From the IMG/VR virus record IMGVR_UViG_3300019776_000416, positions 1 through 21,142 of that record: DNA of 21,142 nucleotides; one strand, 5' to 3'. The stretch comes from a virus. The translations under genes were made by a program, and so were the position numbers. Of this stretch, positions 1 to 6,981 are shown in pieces. The notes beneath the pieces were generated by a model. The model worked only from the letters and a program-made list of their open reading frames with translations, had not been told where the DNA came from and ran no database searches. The first letter of the stretch is position 1; every line of letters starts with the position of its first letter.

Positions 1-1248
1 AAATCATATTACTACTCATCACCAACAATTGATGGCGAGTCGCGCATAGCTGAGCTTTATGAGAGCGGAACACAGCGCAAAGCATTGGCAGAATGCATCC
101 ATTGTGGCCATCCGCAGGAGTTGATCTTTGAAAATCTGGTAATGACTGATGATGGAGTGGCAATGTATCCGTGCGCAGAATGCGGCGGAATGCACAAAGA
201 ATCAGATAAAACCAAAATGTTTGAAAATGGCTTGTGGTCTGTTCCGGTAACCGGGACAGATAACGAAATAGAGTCATTTACAGCAAACTCAATGTATTTG
301 CCCTATGGATGGCTGTCTTGGTCTGATTTGATGAAGGAATACGACGCTGCAAAGGCACAGCTTGACGCTGGTAACGATGCAATGATGATCGTGTTTTATA
401 ACACCAGGCTTGCAAGAACTTGGAAAAGATCGGTTCAGGCGGTCAGTTTTGATGTGCTGAAAGGCCGTGCAGAAGATATTCCGCTGCGGATCGCGCCATA
501 TGGTGTGCTGATGATAACTGCCGGTGTAGACACTCAAGATAATCGGTTAGCTGTGCAAATTGTCGGTTGGGGAAGGAATCTCAAGGCTATTCCACTGGAT
601 TACGTCGAATTGATGGGCGATCCGGCGGAAGCTGACGTTTGGAATCAGCTCACAGAATTGCTAAACAGGAAAATTCAGCACGAGTCTGGAAGCGAGTTAC
701 CAATTGTTGCAACGCTTATCGATACCGGCGGGCACCGCGGCGAAGCTGTTAAAAATTATGTCAGATCAAAACGCATCAAATGTGCAATAGCCGGGTTCGG
801 TGCGACCAAGATAGACGCGCAGCCACTCAGCAAGGGTAGCTTGCAGGATGTTAACTGGAAGGGCGTGTATGACAAAAAAGGCGTAATGATTCACGCGGTT
901 GGTACGGTAGAGATAAAGCATGTGATTTTCAGTAGATTAGCCAAGGATTCAGAAAAAGCACCAGAAGATCGAATGATCCGGTTCAGCAATGAATTTGATG
1001 ACAGTTATTTCGCCGGGATCGTATCAGAATCATACGACCGCAAAAAGAAAAGGTACGAAAAAAAGCCAGGTGTGAGAAATGAGCCGCTTGATACATTGGT
1101 TTACGCATACGCTGCACTGCATCACTCAAGCATCAGAGCGCACAGGTACACCGAAAAAGACTGGGAAATTTTAGAACAAAAAATAAACTCAGGAGAAAGC
1201 ACGCATCAATCAGGAAAAATCTCTTTAAACAACTGGGCGAGAGCATGA
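1..1248 (+). CDS. Phage terminase large subunit, lambda gpA family (5'-truncated by the window)
   Basis: The frame is open from base 1 with no credible start, so the gene begins outside the window; 415 residues are visible, against 641 in lambda gpA. The protein should be the motor and nuclease that cuts concatemeric DNA and pumps it through the portal. The N-terminal ATPase part with the Walker motifs is missing from view. Numbering from the window edge, a zinc-ribbon-like pair CX2C (C32, C35) and CX2C (C58, C61) is followed by an RNase H-like nuclease domain. Its probable acidic metal ligands are D177 (in AGVDTQDNR), D241 (in LIDTGGH) and D364 (in PLDTLVYA). These motifs and the spacing fit the GpA family. 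The stop overlaps the next gene's start (ATGA), which suggests translational coupling. Assignment to the family is firm; the roles of individual residues are inferred from the family. Confidence 0.93.
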   Translation, partial: KSYYYSSPTIDGESRIAELYESGTQRKALAECIHCGHPQELIFENLVMTDDGVAMYPCAECGGMHKESDKTKMFENGLWSVPVTGTDNEIESFTANSMYLPYGWLSWSDLMKEYDAAKAQLDAGNDAMMIVFYNTRLARTWKRSVQAVSFDVLKGRAEDIPLRIAPYGVLMITAGVDTQDNRLAVQIVGWGRNLKAIPLDYVELMGDPAEADVWNQLTELLNRKIQHESGSELPIVATLIDTGGHRGEAVKNYVRSKRIKCAIAGFGATKIDAQPLSKGSLQDVNWKGVYDKKGVMIHAVGTVEIKHVIFSRLAKDSEKAPEDRMIRFSNEFDDSYFAGIVSESYDRKKKRYEKKPGVRNEPLDTLVYAYAALHHSSIRAHRYTEKDWEILEQKINSGESTHQSGKISLNNWARA

Positions 1249-1526
1249 CAAAACGATCTGACATTGTGGATGATATTTTTACGCGGATAAAGGATGTTCT
1301 CGGGGATGAGTTCAAAGGACAAATTGTTGTTAGATTAGAGCAAGAAGAAGTAAGAATTAGGCAAGATTGGGGAGGGACAGAACATTATGTTCTAAAAAAA
1401 CGCGACAGAGAAAAGAAAAAAGCGCAAGCGATGGAAGAATTGAAAAGAGGCGCGCGTATTTGTGACGTGGTAAATAGTACCGGCATAAGCAGAACGCAGA
1501 TTTACAAGATGTTAAAGCGCAGATAG
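1245..1526 (+). CDS. Mor transcription activator family-like small regulator
   Basis: This is a 93-residue protein whose ATG overlaps the terminase stop. The middle contains a WGG..HYV stretch (about residues 46-52), like the conserved GG-Y segment of Mu Mor and C. The C-terminus (about residues 70-92) is a helix-turn-helix ending in SRTQIYKMLKRR, matching the Mor/C pattern in which the last helix contacts DNA. Mu Mor is about 129 residues, so this copy is short at the N-terminal dimerisation end. Mor proteins bind as dimers and activate middle promoters; here the gene is embedded in the packaging operon, so it may tune late transcription. A repeated sequence lies just downstream (1535-1554, again at 3367-3386), but no link to this protein is shown. 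The alternative is a generic HTH protein accessory to the terminase. The family call is moderately sure; the role is inference. Confidence 0.62.
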   Translation: MTKRSDIVDDIFTRIKDVLGDEFKGQIVVRLEQEEVRIRQDWGGTEHYVLKKRDREKKKAQAMEELKRGARICDVVNSTGISRTQIYKMLKRR

Positions 1527-1534
1527 TACCGTTT

Positions 1535-1554
1535 TACCCTATTTTAGGCGCATT
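1535..1554 (+). repeat. Imperfect 20-bp intergenic repeat, copy 1 (possible operator or promoter)
   Basis: This sequence matches 3367-3386 at 17 of 20 positions, including an identical TACCCTATTTT followed by a shared GCATT. It lies in the 64-nt gap after the Mor-like gene and before the DUF6148 gene. The match is seen directly. A regulatory role is inference, based on both copies lying in the only sizeable gaps of the early head genes. Confidence 0.45.
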
Positions 1555-1590
1555 ACCCGGCATTAACCTACCCGAAATCATGGGGGTATT

Positions 1591-1818
1591 ATGGCCGGTA
1601 TTACGCTGGAACAAGCAGAAGCTCAACTGGCTGCTTATATAGAAGCCGAATCAAAAGTCCTTCTCGGACAATCTTACGAAATATCAAACAGGAAGCTTAC
1701 TCGCGCTGATTTAACATCGATCCGGCAAGGGATTGACTTGTGGGATCGGCGCGTTAAGCAATTATCCGCAGCAGCAAACGGCAGGGGCCGGGCGCGCAAT
1801 TTATCTGCCGGGTGGTGA
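1591..1818 (+). CDS. DUF6148 small head protein, at the position of lambda gpW
   Basis: This 75-residue protein has an ATG start preceded by a strong GGGGG ribosome-binding site a few bases upstream. The sequence pattern, an N-terminal MAGITLEQAEAQLAAY, a central GQSYEI...LTRADL, then a helical ..IDLWDRRVKQL, is that of the DUF6148 phage family. It lies between terminase and portal, where lambda places gpW (68 residues), the head-completion protein that stabilises packaged DNA and joins the tail adaptor. It has similar size and a largely helical composition, so a gpW-like role is plausible from context but not demonstrated. The portal gene begins 4 nt after its stop. Confidence 0.75.
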   Translation: MAGITLEQAEAQLAAYIEAESKVLLGQSYEISNRKLTRADLTSIRQGIDLWDRRVKQLSAAANGRGRARNLSAGW

Positions 1819-1822
1819 TAGC

Positions 1823-3352
1823 GTGAATAAGAGGAAACTTAAAAAAGTTGTAGCGGAAATACGCAAACATAATACAAAATTAGCATTATCCGGCAGTTAT
1901 AACGGCGGATCGTTGCGCAGACAGGCTCTTAGCAACTGGAACCCATACGCCGGTGATGCGAATTCGGATACTGTTTACGACCTGCCTACGCTTCGCTCCC
2001 GTTCGCGCGATTTAGAAAGAAACTCCCCAATAGGCTGCGCAGCGATAAACACAAGAGTCTCTAATGACATCGGCACTGGTTTATCCATGCAAAGCAATCC
2101 CGATGTCGAGTTTTTGGGATGGAGTGATGAATATGCGGCCAAATGGAAAAAAAATACAGAAGCGGAATACCTTCTGTGGGCAACAAGTTTAGACAGTGAC
2201 GCGGCAAGATGCGTCAACTTCTTCGGCAATCAGGTATTAGCCAGACGATCGATGCTTACTTCTGGCGATATTGTTGTTCTTACTCCAGTAATTAAGCGCA
2301 ATTCGCCATATTCTTTGACAGTGCAGTTGGTGGAGGCCGACCGGTTATCCAACAAAGACAGGCTGCCAGACTCTGCGACTAGAGTTTCTGGCGTAAATAT
2401 TGATGGTAATGGCGCGCCAGTTAGTTATTCAATATCTAACAAGCACCCAGGCGCAATCAATCAGGCTGGTATGACATGGACGGAAGTTCAGGCATACGGC
2501 AGAAACGGACGGCGCAATGTAATTCACCTATTCGAGAAGAAAAGACCGGGGCAAGTCCGGGGTGTACCATATCTCGCGCCAGTGATCGAGCATTTAAAGC
2601 AACTCGCGCGCTACTCAGAAGCGGAGCTGCAAGCTGCTGTTGTATCGGCTGCGCTGGCAATATTCGTGAAAATGGATGCTGAGGCATTTTCTACCCTTTT
2701 TGAGGATGAAAGTAGTGAGCAATACATCAAAAACGCGACATCATGGAACGGCACAATACCGACAGGCCTTGACGGGCACGGCAAAGCTGTCAATTTATTG
2801 CCCGGTGAGGACATAACCGCTCCAGCATTAGGAAGGCCGAATGTTAACTTCGATCCGTTCTTTCTGTCGATGCTTAAACAGATCGGCCCAGCATTAGAAA
2901 TCCCTTTTGAAGTCCTAGTTAAACACTTTTCAAGCAGCTACTCAGCAAGTCGCGCGGCATTACTAGATTTCTGGCGCGTCACCAAAATAAGCCGCGACTT
3001 CATGGCAACATATTTCTGTGAACCGATAAAAGAATTGTGGTTTGAGGAAGCGGTTTCTCTCGGCAGAATACCGGCACCAGGATTCTTCTATGATCCAAGG
3101 ATACGGCAAGCATACACGCGTTGTTCTTGGATAGGCGACAGTCCGGGCAGTATTGATCCAGAAAAAGAAGCAAATGCGGCAGTTACCCGGATGGATGCAG
3201 GTATCACTACGCTCGAAACGGAAACGATTGCATACAACGGCGGAGACTGGGAAGCAAATCACCGGCAGAGAGCAAAAGAAGTCAGCATGCGGCAGCAAGA
3301 CGGCCTTGTTATTGACAAAACAGCGACGCCATCAATGCCGCAACAGTCTTAA
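1823..3352 (+). CDS. Phage portal protein, lambda gpB family
   Basis: The portal forms the dodecameric ring at one capsid vertex through which DNA enters and to which the tail binds. I choose the GTG at 1823 (509 residues) because it lies just after the preceding stop, has a GGTGGTGAT stretch upstream, and gives the basic N-terminus usual for the family. An in-frame TTG at 1733 would overlap the DUF6148 gene and add an unlikely leader. Family features seen are an early R-A-R-x-L-x-R-N-S-P helix region (about residues 60-75, here RSRSRDLERNSPIGCAAI), a central ..QVRGVPYLAPVIEHLKQLARYSEAEL segment split over about residues 245-275, and a late FSSSYSASRAALLDFWR motif (about residues 375-392). 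The C-terminus is polar and Gln-rich. The length is close to lambda gpB (533). Confidence is high. Confidence 0.93.
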   Translation: MNKRKLKKVVAEIRKHNTKLALSGSYNGGSLRRQALSNWNPYAGDANSDTVYDLPTLRSRSRDLERNSPIGCAAINTRVSNDIGTGLSMQSNPDVEFLGWSDEYAAKWKKNTEAEYLLWATSLDSDAARCVNFFGNQVLARRSMLTSGDIVVLTPVIKRNSPYSLTVQLVEADRLSNKDRLPDSATRVSGVNIDGNGAPVSYSISNKHPGAINQAGMTWTEVQAYGRNGRRNVIHLFEKKRPGQVRGVPYLAPVIEHLKQLARYSEAELQAAVVSAALAIFVKMDAEAFSTLFEDESSEQYIKNATSWNGTIPTGLDGHGKAVNLLPGEDITAPALGRPNVNFDPFFLSMLKQIGPALEIPFEVLVKHFSSSYSASRAALLDFWRVTKISRDFMATYFCEPIKELWFEEAVSLGRIPAPGFFYDPRIRQAYTRCSWIGDSPGSIDPEKEANAAVTRMDAGITTLETETIAYNGGDWEANHRQRAKEVSMRQQDGLVIDKTATPSMPQQS

Positions 3353-3366
3353 AAATAATCCATAAA

Positions 3367-3386
3367 TACCCTATTTTGTGTGCATT
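3367..3386 (+). repeat. Imperfect 20-bp intergenic repeat, copy 2
   Basis: This is the second copy of the sequence at 1535-1554 (17 of 20 identical), in the 73-nt gap between the portal and the S49 protease genes and just upstream of the start-codon hairpin at 3399-3428. Its presence in non-coding sequence before a second gene makes a promoter or operator conceivable. Nothing in the sequence proves it. Confidence 0.45.
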
Positions 3387-3398
3387 TTCTGGAATTAT

Positions 3399-3428
3399 CA
3401 TGCATCAATCTAAAAAGGTTGATGCATG
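3399..3428 (+). promoter_or_regulatory. Perfect 10-bp hairpin enclosing the protease start codon and Shine-Dalgarno
   Basis: CATGCATCAA (3399-3408) is exactly complementary to TTGATGCATG (3419-3428) across a 10-nt loop. The loop carries the AAAAAGG ribosome-binding site (about 3412-3418), and the right arm ends with the ATG (3426-3428) of the protease gene. In mRNA the start codon would be paired and the ribosome-binding site confined to the loop. A 14-codon upstream ORF (3400-3444, ATG to TAA), preceded by GGAA, begins in the left arm and runs through the hairpin and past the protease start. Its translation would melt the hairpin. The structure is seen directly; the regulatory role is inferred. 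Confidence 0.6.
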
Positions 3429-4787
3429 CACGTTACCGACATAATCACAGCACCTTGGGCTATTTTGCCCGAAAAATTGCTTGAAATACAGGCGGTATAC
3501 ACTGCGCATGTTCGCGGCGAAAAGATTGATATTGCGGCGATAGAAGCGCGTCTCGGGAAACCTTTGGTAAACGATCAGCAAGGCTACCAAAACATCGGTG
3601 GCGTGGCTGTGATACCTGTATCTGGTGTCATCGGCAAGAAAATGAACATGATGACGCAAATCAGCGGCGGTGCGTCAACTCAACTAATAGAGCGCGACAT
3701 TAAAGCGGCTCTTTCCGATTCGGAAGTAAATTCCATCCTGCTGCATTTTGATTCGCCGGGCGGCACAGTAGACGGTACGCAGAATCTTTCTGATGTTGTG
3801 AGCATGGCTTCAAGCATTAAACCTACGATTGCCTTTGCTGACGGGATGATGGCAAGCGCGGCTTATTGGATCGGAAGCGCAGCAAATCAGGTCGTGGCAT
3901 CTTCAAAAACCACTCAAATAGGTTCTATCGGCGTAAGAACGTCTCACGTTGACGTATCAAAAGCAAACGCAAGCGCAGGAGTCACGGTTACCGATATTTA
4001 CGCAGGAAAATACAAAGCCATAGCGACAGAAAACGCCCCATTATCGAAAGAAGGTAAGGCGTATATGCAGGATCATGTAGATCAGCTTTATACGATATTT
4101 GTTGATGCGGTGGCAGCAAATCGCGGCGTATCCGCAAAAAAAGTGCTTTCAGATATGGCTGACGCAAAGCTATTTCTTGCGGAAGAAGCGCAAAAAGCTG
4201 GGCTAATAGATCACATTGCAACACTCGAAACGACAATTTCAAATATGCAAACAGGAGTTTGGCCGATGGGCAACAAAAAAGCTGAAACACAACCAACTCA
4301 GCCAGCGGCTGAAATTACTCAAGAGGTTATCACTATGGATATCAGCGCAGTTAAAGAGCAATACCCGGACATCGTTGCCGCATTGCAAGCGGAAGGCGCA
4401 AAAGCAGAGCGTGACCGCATTGCGTCATGTGAGGCCCAATCAATGCCTGGATTTGAATCAATTGTGTCAACGATGAAGCTGGATGGCAAGTCAACCGGCG
4501 CAGACGTGGCAATGGCAATCATTGCAGAACAGAAAAAGCAGCAATCCAGCCATGCAAAGGCGTTTGTCGATAACGCACCGGCACCAGTTGCGCATGCTGC
4601 TGTTGATCCGGTAAAGCAAGAATCGTCTGCTGATGACAAATCTCTTCCGATTGAAGATCGAGCAAAAGCTAAATGGGAAAAAGATGAAATGTTGCGTGCA
4701 GAGTTTGCAGACCAGTTCGATGCATATCTGGCATTTGAAAAAGCAAATGCTGCAGGAAGCGTGAGGATACAAGGGCGCGCGCATTAA
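3426..4787 (+). CDS. S49 (SppA/ClpP-fold) prohead maturation protease with scaffold-like C-terminus, lambda gpC-like
   Basis: This 453-residue protein cleaves head proteins during prohead maturation. The N-terminal part (about 1-70, with PWAILPEKLLEIQAVY and VAVIPVSGVIGK) and the peptidase core match phage S49 peptidases. Visible core motifs are FDSPGGTVDGT (about residues 109-119) and ADGMMASAAYW with the probable nucleophile S144. The GKYK segment (K195 or K197) probably supplies the catalytic lysine of the Ser-Lys dyad. From about residue 281 the sequence becomes charged and helical, rich in Ala, Glu, Lys and Gln, as in scaffold domains. It contains two well-placed internal starts, which implies a lambda C/Nu3 arrangement. 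The ATG at 3426 has AAGG 8 nt upstream and gives the N-terminus typical of homologues. Translation is probably affected by the hairpin at 3399-3428. Confidence 0.92.
   Translation: MHVTDIITAPWAILPEKLLEIQAVYTAHVRGEKIDIAAIEARLGKPLVNDQQGYQNIGGVAVIPVSGVIGKKMNMMTQISGGASTQLIERDIKAALSDSEVNSILLHFDSPGGTVDGTQNLSDVVSMASSIKPTIAFADGMMASAAYWIGSAANQVVASSKTTQIGSIGVRTSHVDVSKANASAGVTVTDIYAGKYKAIATENAPLSKEGKAYMQDHVDQLYTIFVDAVAANRGVSAKKVLSDMADAKLFLAEEAQKAGLIDHIATLETTISNMQTGVWPMGNKKAETQPTQPAAEITQEVITMDISAVKEQYPDIVAALQAEGAKAERDRIASCEAQSMPGFESIVSTMKLDGKSTGADVAMAIIAEQKKQQSSHAKAFVDNAPAPVAHAAVDPVKQESSADDKSLPIEDRAKAKWEKDEMLRAEFADQFDAYLAFEKANAAGSVRIQGRAH
4266..4787 (+). CDS. Nested in-frame head scaffold protein, Nu3-like (internal start in the protease gene)
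   Basis: Within the protease gene, AGGAG at 4253-4257 lies 8 nt before an in-frame ATG at 4266, giving a separate 173-residue product identical to the protease C-terminus. A second in-frame ATG at 4335 has AAGAGG (4321-4326) 8 nt before it and would give 150 residues. The predicted product is charged and mostly helical, has no catalytic residues and begins where the peptidase fold ends, which is what a scaffold needs. Lambda makes its scaffold Nu3 from an internal start in gene C in this way. No separate scaffold gene is visible between protease and major capsid. The start signals are seen directly; the function is inferred from lambda. Which of the two starts is used is open. Confidence 0.66.
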   Translation: MGNKKAETQPTQPAAEITQEVITMDISAVKEQYPDIVAALQAEGAKAERDRIASCEAQSMPGFESIVSTMKLDGKSTGADVAMAIIAEQKKQQSSHAKAFVDNAPAPVAHAAVDPVKQESSADDKSLPIEDRAKAKWEKDEMLRAEFADQFDAYLAFEKANAAGSVRIQGRAH

Positions 4788-4806
4788 GCGGAAATAAATT
4801 TTTTAA

Positions 4807-4831
4807 CCATACGCCGTGAGGCGCTACGGAG
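4807..4831 (+). promoter_or_regulatory. Leader hairpin copy A, upstream of the decoration gene
   Basis: CGCC (4812-4815), a GTGA loop (4816-4819) and GGCG (4820-4823) form a 4-bp stem with a GNRA-type tetraloop. GGAG (4828-4831) and the ATG at 4838 follow. A T-run and AACC precede it, closely like the copy upstream of 17865. Unlike the other copies, the link between stem and ribosome-binding site is CTAC rather than CT. Confidence 0.7.
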
Positions 4832-4837
4832 AAATAG

Positions 4838-5614
4838 ATGACTACATTAGCTGCAAACAAGCAACGTCCCTATGAAATAGGCGACTACAACGATATTCCG
4901 GTCATTGCATCGGATATTATTTACGAGGGAGCTGCGGTAGGTATGGTTGCGGCTTCTGGTCACGCAAGGCCATTAACTACCGCCGATAGATTCGTTGGTT
5001 TTGCTGTTAGACAAGCCGACAATTCTTCCGGCGCTGCTGCTGCAATCAATGTAACCGTGCAAATGCGCGGTGAAATTCAGTTAGCTGTAACAGGCGCAGT
5101 TATTACCGACCTTAAACAGCCTGTCTATGCGGCTGATGATGATTCCTTCCAATTCTCCCCGGTTGGTGGCGTGTTTGTTGGATTTGTTAAGCGCTTCGTT
5201 TCGTCAGGCGTGGTTATCGTTGAGTTTGATGCGAGCGGTTTCCTTGATCCTTGGCATATGTATTCGGTGCGAGAGGAGCTTACCGGAACCAAAACATTCG
5301 ACGCAGAAGATAGCGGCAAGCTGTTCACTGTGACCGCTGCTGCTGATAACGCTGCTCTTACCCTTCCAGCTATTGCGGCTGGCTTGTCAGGAATCACCAT
5401 TTTGGCAATTGGTGCTTTTGGCACAACCAAGGTAGTTATTGATCCGAATGCGTCCGACATGATTCTTGGGCCTGACATTACTGGCGCTGATAACAAAGAT
5501 TTGATCTGCACCAAGGCAACTCAGCGCAGAGGCGACTTTGTGACGCTGATTGCTGGCGATGCTGACGGATACATGGTTACCGCTTTACGCGGCACATGGG
5601 CACGCGAGGCTTAA
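4838..5614 (+). CDS. Head decoration protein, lambda gpD-like N-terminal domain with a C-terminal extension
   Basis: This 258-residue protein has an excellent GGAG ribosome-binding site 6 nt before the ATG. Roughly residues 1-135 are a beta-rich domain like those of phage capsid cement proteins: a start resembling MTTLAANKQRPYEIGDYNDI, then IIYEGAAVGMV and a closing GVVIVEFDA. Such proteins trimerise on the expanded shell and brace it against packaged DNA. Lambda gpD is only 110 residues, so the second half (about 140-258, Ala/Gly/Thr-rich beta sequence beginning REELTGTKTFDAEDSGKLF) is an added domain. It may be exposed on the capsid surface and resembles domains found on phage structural proteins, with no binding target visible. 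The position between protease/scaffold and major capsid is that of lambda D. The hairpin leader fits very high expression. The call is good for the N-terminus; the extension is unassigned. Confidence 0.8.
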   Translation: MTTLAANKQRPYEIGDYNDIPVIASDIIYEGAAVGMVAASGHARPLTTADRFVGFAVRQADNSSGAAAAINVTVQMRGEIQLAVTGAVITDLKQPVYAADDDSFQFSPVGGVFVGFVKRFVSSGVVIVEFDASGFLDPWHMYSVREELTGTKTFDAEDSGKLFTVTAAADNAALTLPAIAAGLSGITILAIGAFGTTKVVIDPNASDMILGPDITGADNKDLICTKATQRRGDFVTLIAGDADGYMVTALRGTWAREA

Positions 5615-5633
5615 TAGTTAAGTTGTAACCGAG

Positions 5634-5698
5634 GCAGGATAACGCTGTGAAGCCGTGATCCTGCAATTCAAAAACCTAACGCCGTGATGGCGCTGGAG
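5634..5698 (+). promoter_or_regulatory. Tandem leader hairpins upstream of the major capsid gene
   Basis: The 90-nt gap before the capsid gene holds two related structures. The first has a perfect 7-bp outer stem, GCAGGAT (5634-5640) with ATCCTGC (5658-5664), enclosing a degenerate copy, AACGCTGTGAAGCC, in which GCT/AGC pairs around GTGA. The second is a near-consensus copy, CGCC (5680-5683), loop GTGAT (5684-5688) and GGCG (5689-5692), followed by CTGGAG and the ATG at 5705. There is no T-run, so a terminator is unlikely. The same double layout occurs before the tail tube gene. Confidence 0.7.
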
Positions 5699-5704
5699 AA
5701 ATAA

Positions 5705-6658
5705 ATGGCAGACCAAAGTATTTTATCAAGCCGTGCGATCATCGGCATGTATTACGCGCAATTGGAAACAGCGACCGGCGCGGCATGGATCAACTTAGTA
5801 TCAAATCTGTTTAACTCCGATCAAGCAAGCGAAACCTACCCATTCCTCGGGCAATCGCCATCAATGCGCGAGTGGCTTGGCGGCAGGAATCCAAAGGCTT
5901 TGGCTGGCAACAGCTTAACCATTGTAAATAAGCATTACGAAGCCACACTGGCCATCGCTATCAAAGACATGCGGCGCGACAAAACCGCACAGATTCAGGC
6001 GCGCATACAAGAATTTGTCGATCAAGATACCCGCCACTGGGGCAGCTTGCTGACTGACTTTATTCTGGCGGCTCCATCAACACCGTGCTATGACGGTCAA
6101 TACTTTTTCGATACCGATCACTCAGAAGGTGATAGCGGCTCCCAAAGTAACGACATCACTTGTGATATCAGCACTTACCCTGCTGCGCAGCATGGAACAA
6201 TAACGGCCCCAAGCGTTGAGGAAATGCAGCAATCAATCATGAAGGGCATCGAGGCCATATTGTCGTTTAAAGACAATCAAGGCCAACCAATGAATGACAA
6301 TGCGCGCGAGTTCCTGGTTATGGTGCCGGTAACATTGTGGGCGGTAGCAACAGCAGCCACCAGTTCCATTTTAACCTCTTCGCTCGCGCAAAATCTGAAC
6401 CCTAACGGCATGAACGGCATGACTGTTCGGGTTGAAATGAACCCGCGCCTGACCTGGACTGATTCTTTCGCTGTATTCCGCACTGACAGCCCAATTAAAC
6501 CGCTGATCCGCCAATCTGAAACAGCACCGGCATTGCAGATCATTGACGAAAATTCAGAACATGCATTCAAGCACCAAGAAATTTTGGTTGGTATCGACAC
6601 CTGGCGTAATGCTGGATATGGCTACTGGCAACGCGCTTGCTACGTGACGATGGTGTGA
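5705..6658 (+). CDS. Major capsid protein, Mu gpT family
   Basis: This 317-residue protein builds the icosahedral shell. The family signature is clear: YPFLGQSPSMREWLGGR (about residues 45-61), NKHYEATLAI and a following DMRRDK (about 78-95), and YDGQYFFDTDH (129-139), all typical of Mu-like gpT (PF10124). Mu gpT is about 305 residues, so the length fits a complete gene. The ATG at 5705 has GGAG 6 nt upstream as part of the hairpin leader, which fits the most abundant virion protein. The surrounding terminase, portal and protease genes are of lambda type, so this shell gene marks a mosaic junction in the head module. Confidence in the family is high. Whether it is processed by the upstream protease cannot be read here. 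Confidence 0.94.
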   Translation: MADQSILSSRAIIGMYYAQLETATGAAWINLVSNLFNSDQASETYPFLGQSPSMREWLGGRNPKALAGNSLTIVNKHYEATLAIAIKDMRRDKTAQIQARIQEFVDQDTRHWGSLLTDFILAAPSTPCYDGQYFFDTDHSEGDSGSQSNDITCDISTYPAAQHGTITAPSVEEMQQSIMKGIEAILSFKDNQGQPMNDNAREFLVMVPVTLWAVATAATSSILTSSLAQNLNPNGMNGMTVRVEMNPRLTWTDSFAVFRTDSPIKPLIRQSETAPALQIIDENSEHAFKHQEILVGIDTWRNAGYGYWQRACYVTMV

Positions 6659-6660
6659 TT

Positions 6661-6981
6661 ATGAAGTACACAACCACTGCAATTGTTGAATTAACAAGCG
6701 GAATTTTGAAGCTTTCAAAGGATCAGGCGCGGCGCAGGATGCGCAATTTAAAAGCTCTCAAAGACGGCAGTTTCGAGATATTGCGAGCAGTTCAATTCAA
6801 GGCTGGCGAAACGTTTGATTATGACGGAGATATACCAAAAACGCTTGCCAATAGCTTATCCGAATTTGGAAGCGGCATAACCATTGCTGAAAAAGCGGCG
6901 GTAGCGGCGGCCAAGAAAAAGAAACAAAAAGAACCGGACTCCACTGATGCAGAAGAAGGCGACAAGGACAAGGCTGAGTAA
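6661..6981 (+). CDS. Small phage head-region protein with lysine-rich tail, function unknown
   Basis: I take the ATG at 6661 (106 residues), 2 nt after the capsid stop. An in-frame TTG at 6637 lies inside the capsid gene and is unlikely. The first 70 residues are a compact mixed alpha/beta stretch with a basic helix (SKDQARRRMRNLKAL) and a strand pair (FEILRAVQFKAGETFDYD). From about residue 78 it becomes Ala-rich, then strongly charged (AAAKKKKQKEPD, ending DKDKAE), and is probably disordered. The stop overlaps the next start (TAATG), so it belongs to the same translated unit. The slot between major capsid and head-tail adaptor often holds small head-completion proteins, but no family is recognised and I assign no function. 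Confidence 0.6.
   Translation: MKYTTTAIVELTSGILKLSKDQARRRMRNLKALKDGSFEILRAVQFKAGETFDYDGDIPKTLANSLSEFGSGITIAEKAAVAAAKKKKQKEPDSTDAEEGDKDKAE

Noticed and set aside
1733-1822. Upstream TTG start for the portal
   Set aside because: It would overlap the DUF6148 gene by 86 bases and add residues unlike portal N-termini. The GTG at 1823 directly follows the preceding stop.
4788-4811. Six-T run before the decoration leader as a terminator
   Set aside because: No convincing GC-rich stem precedes the T-run, and the same run occurs before the 17865 leader, so it seems part of the leader context.
5634-5664. GCAGGAT...ATCCTGC as an intrinsic terminator before the capsid gene
   Set aside because: No T-run follows (the next bases are AATTCAAAAA), and termination there would cut off the capsid gene from its operon.
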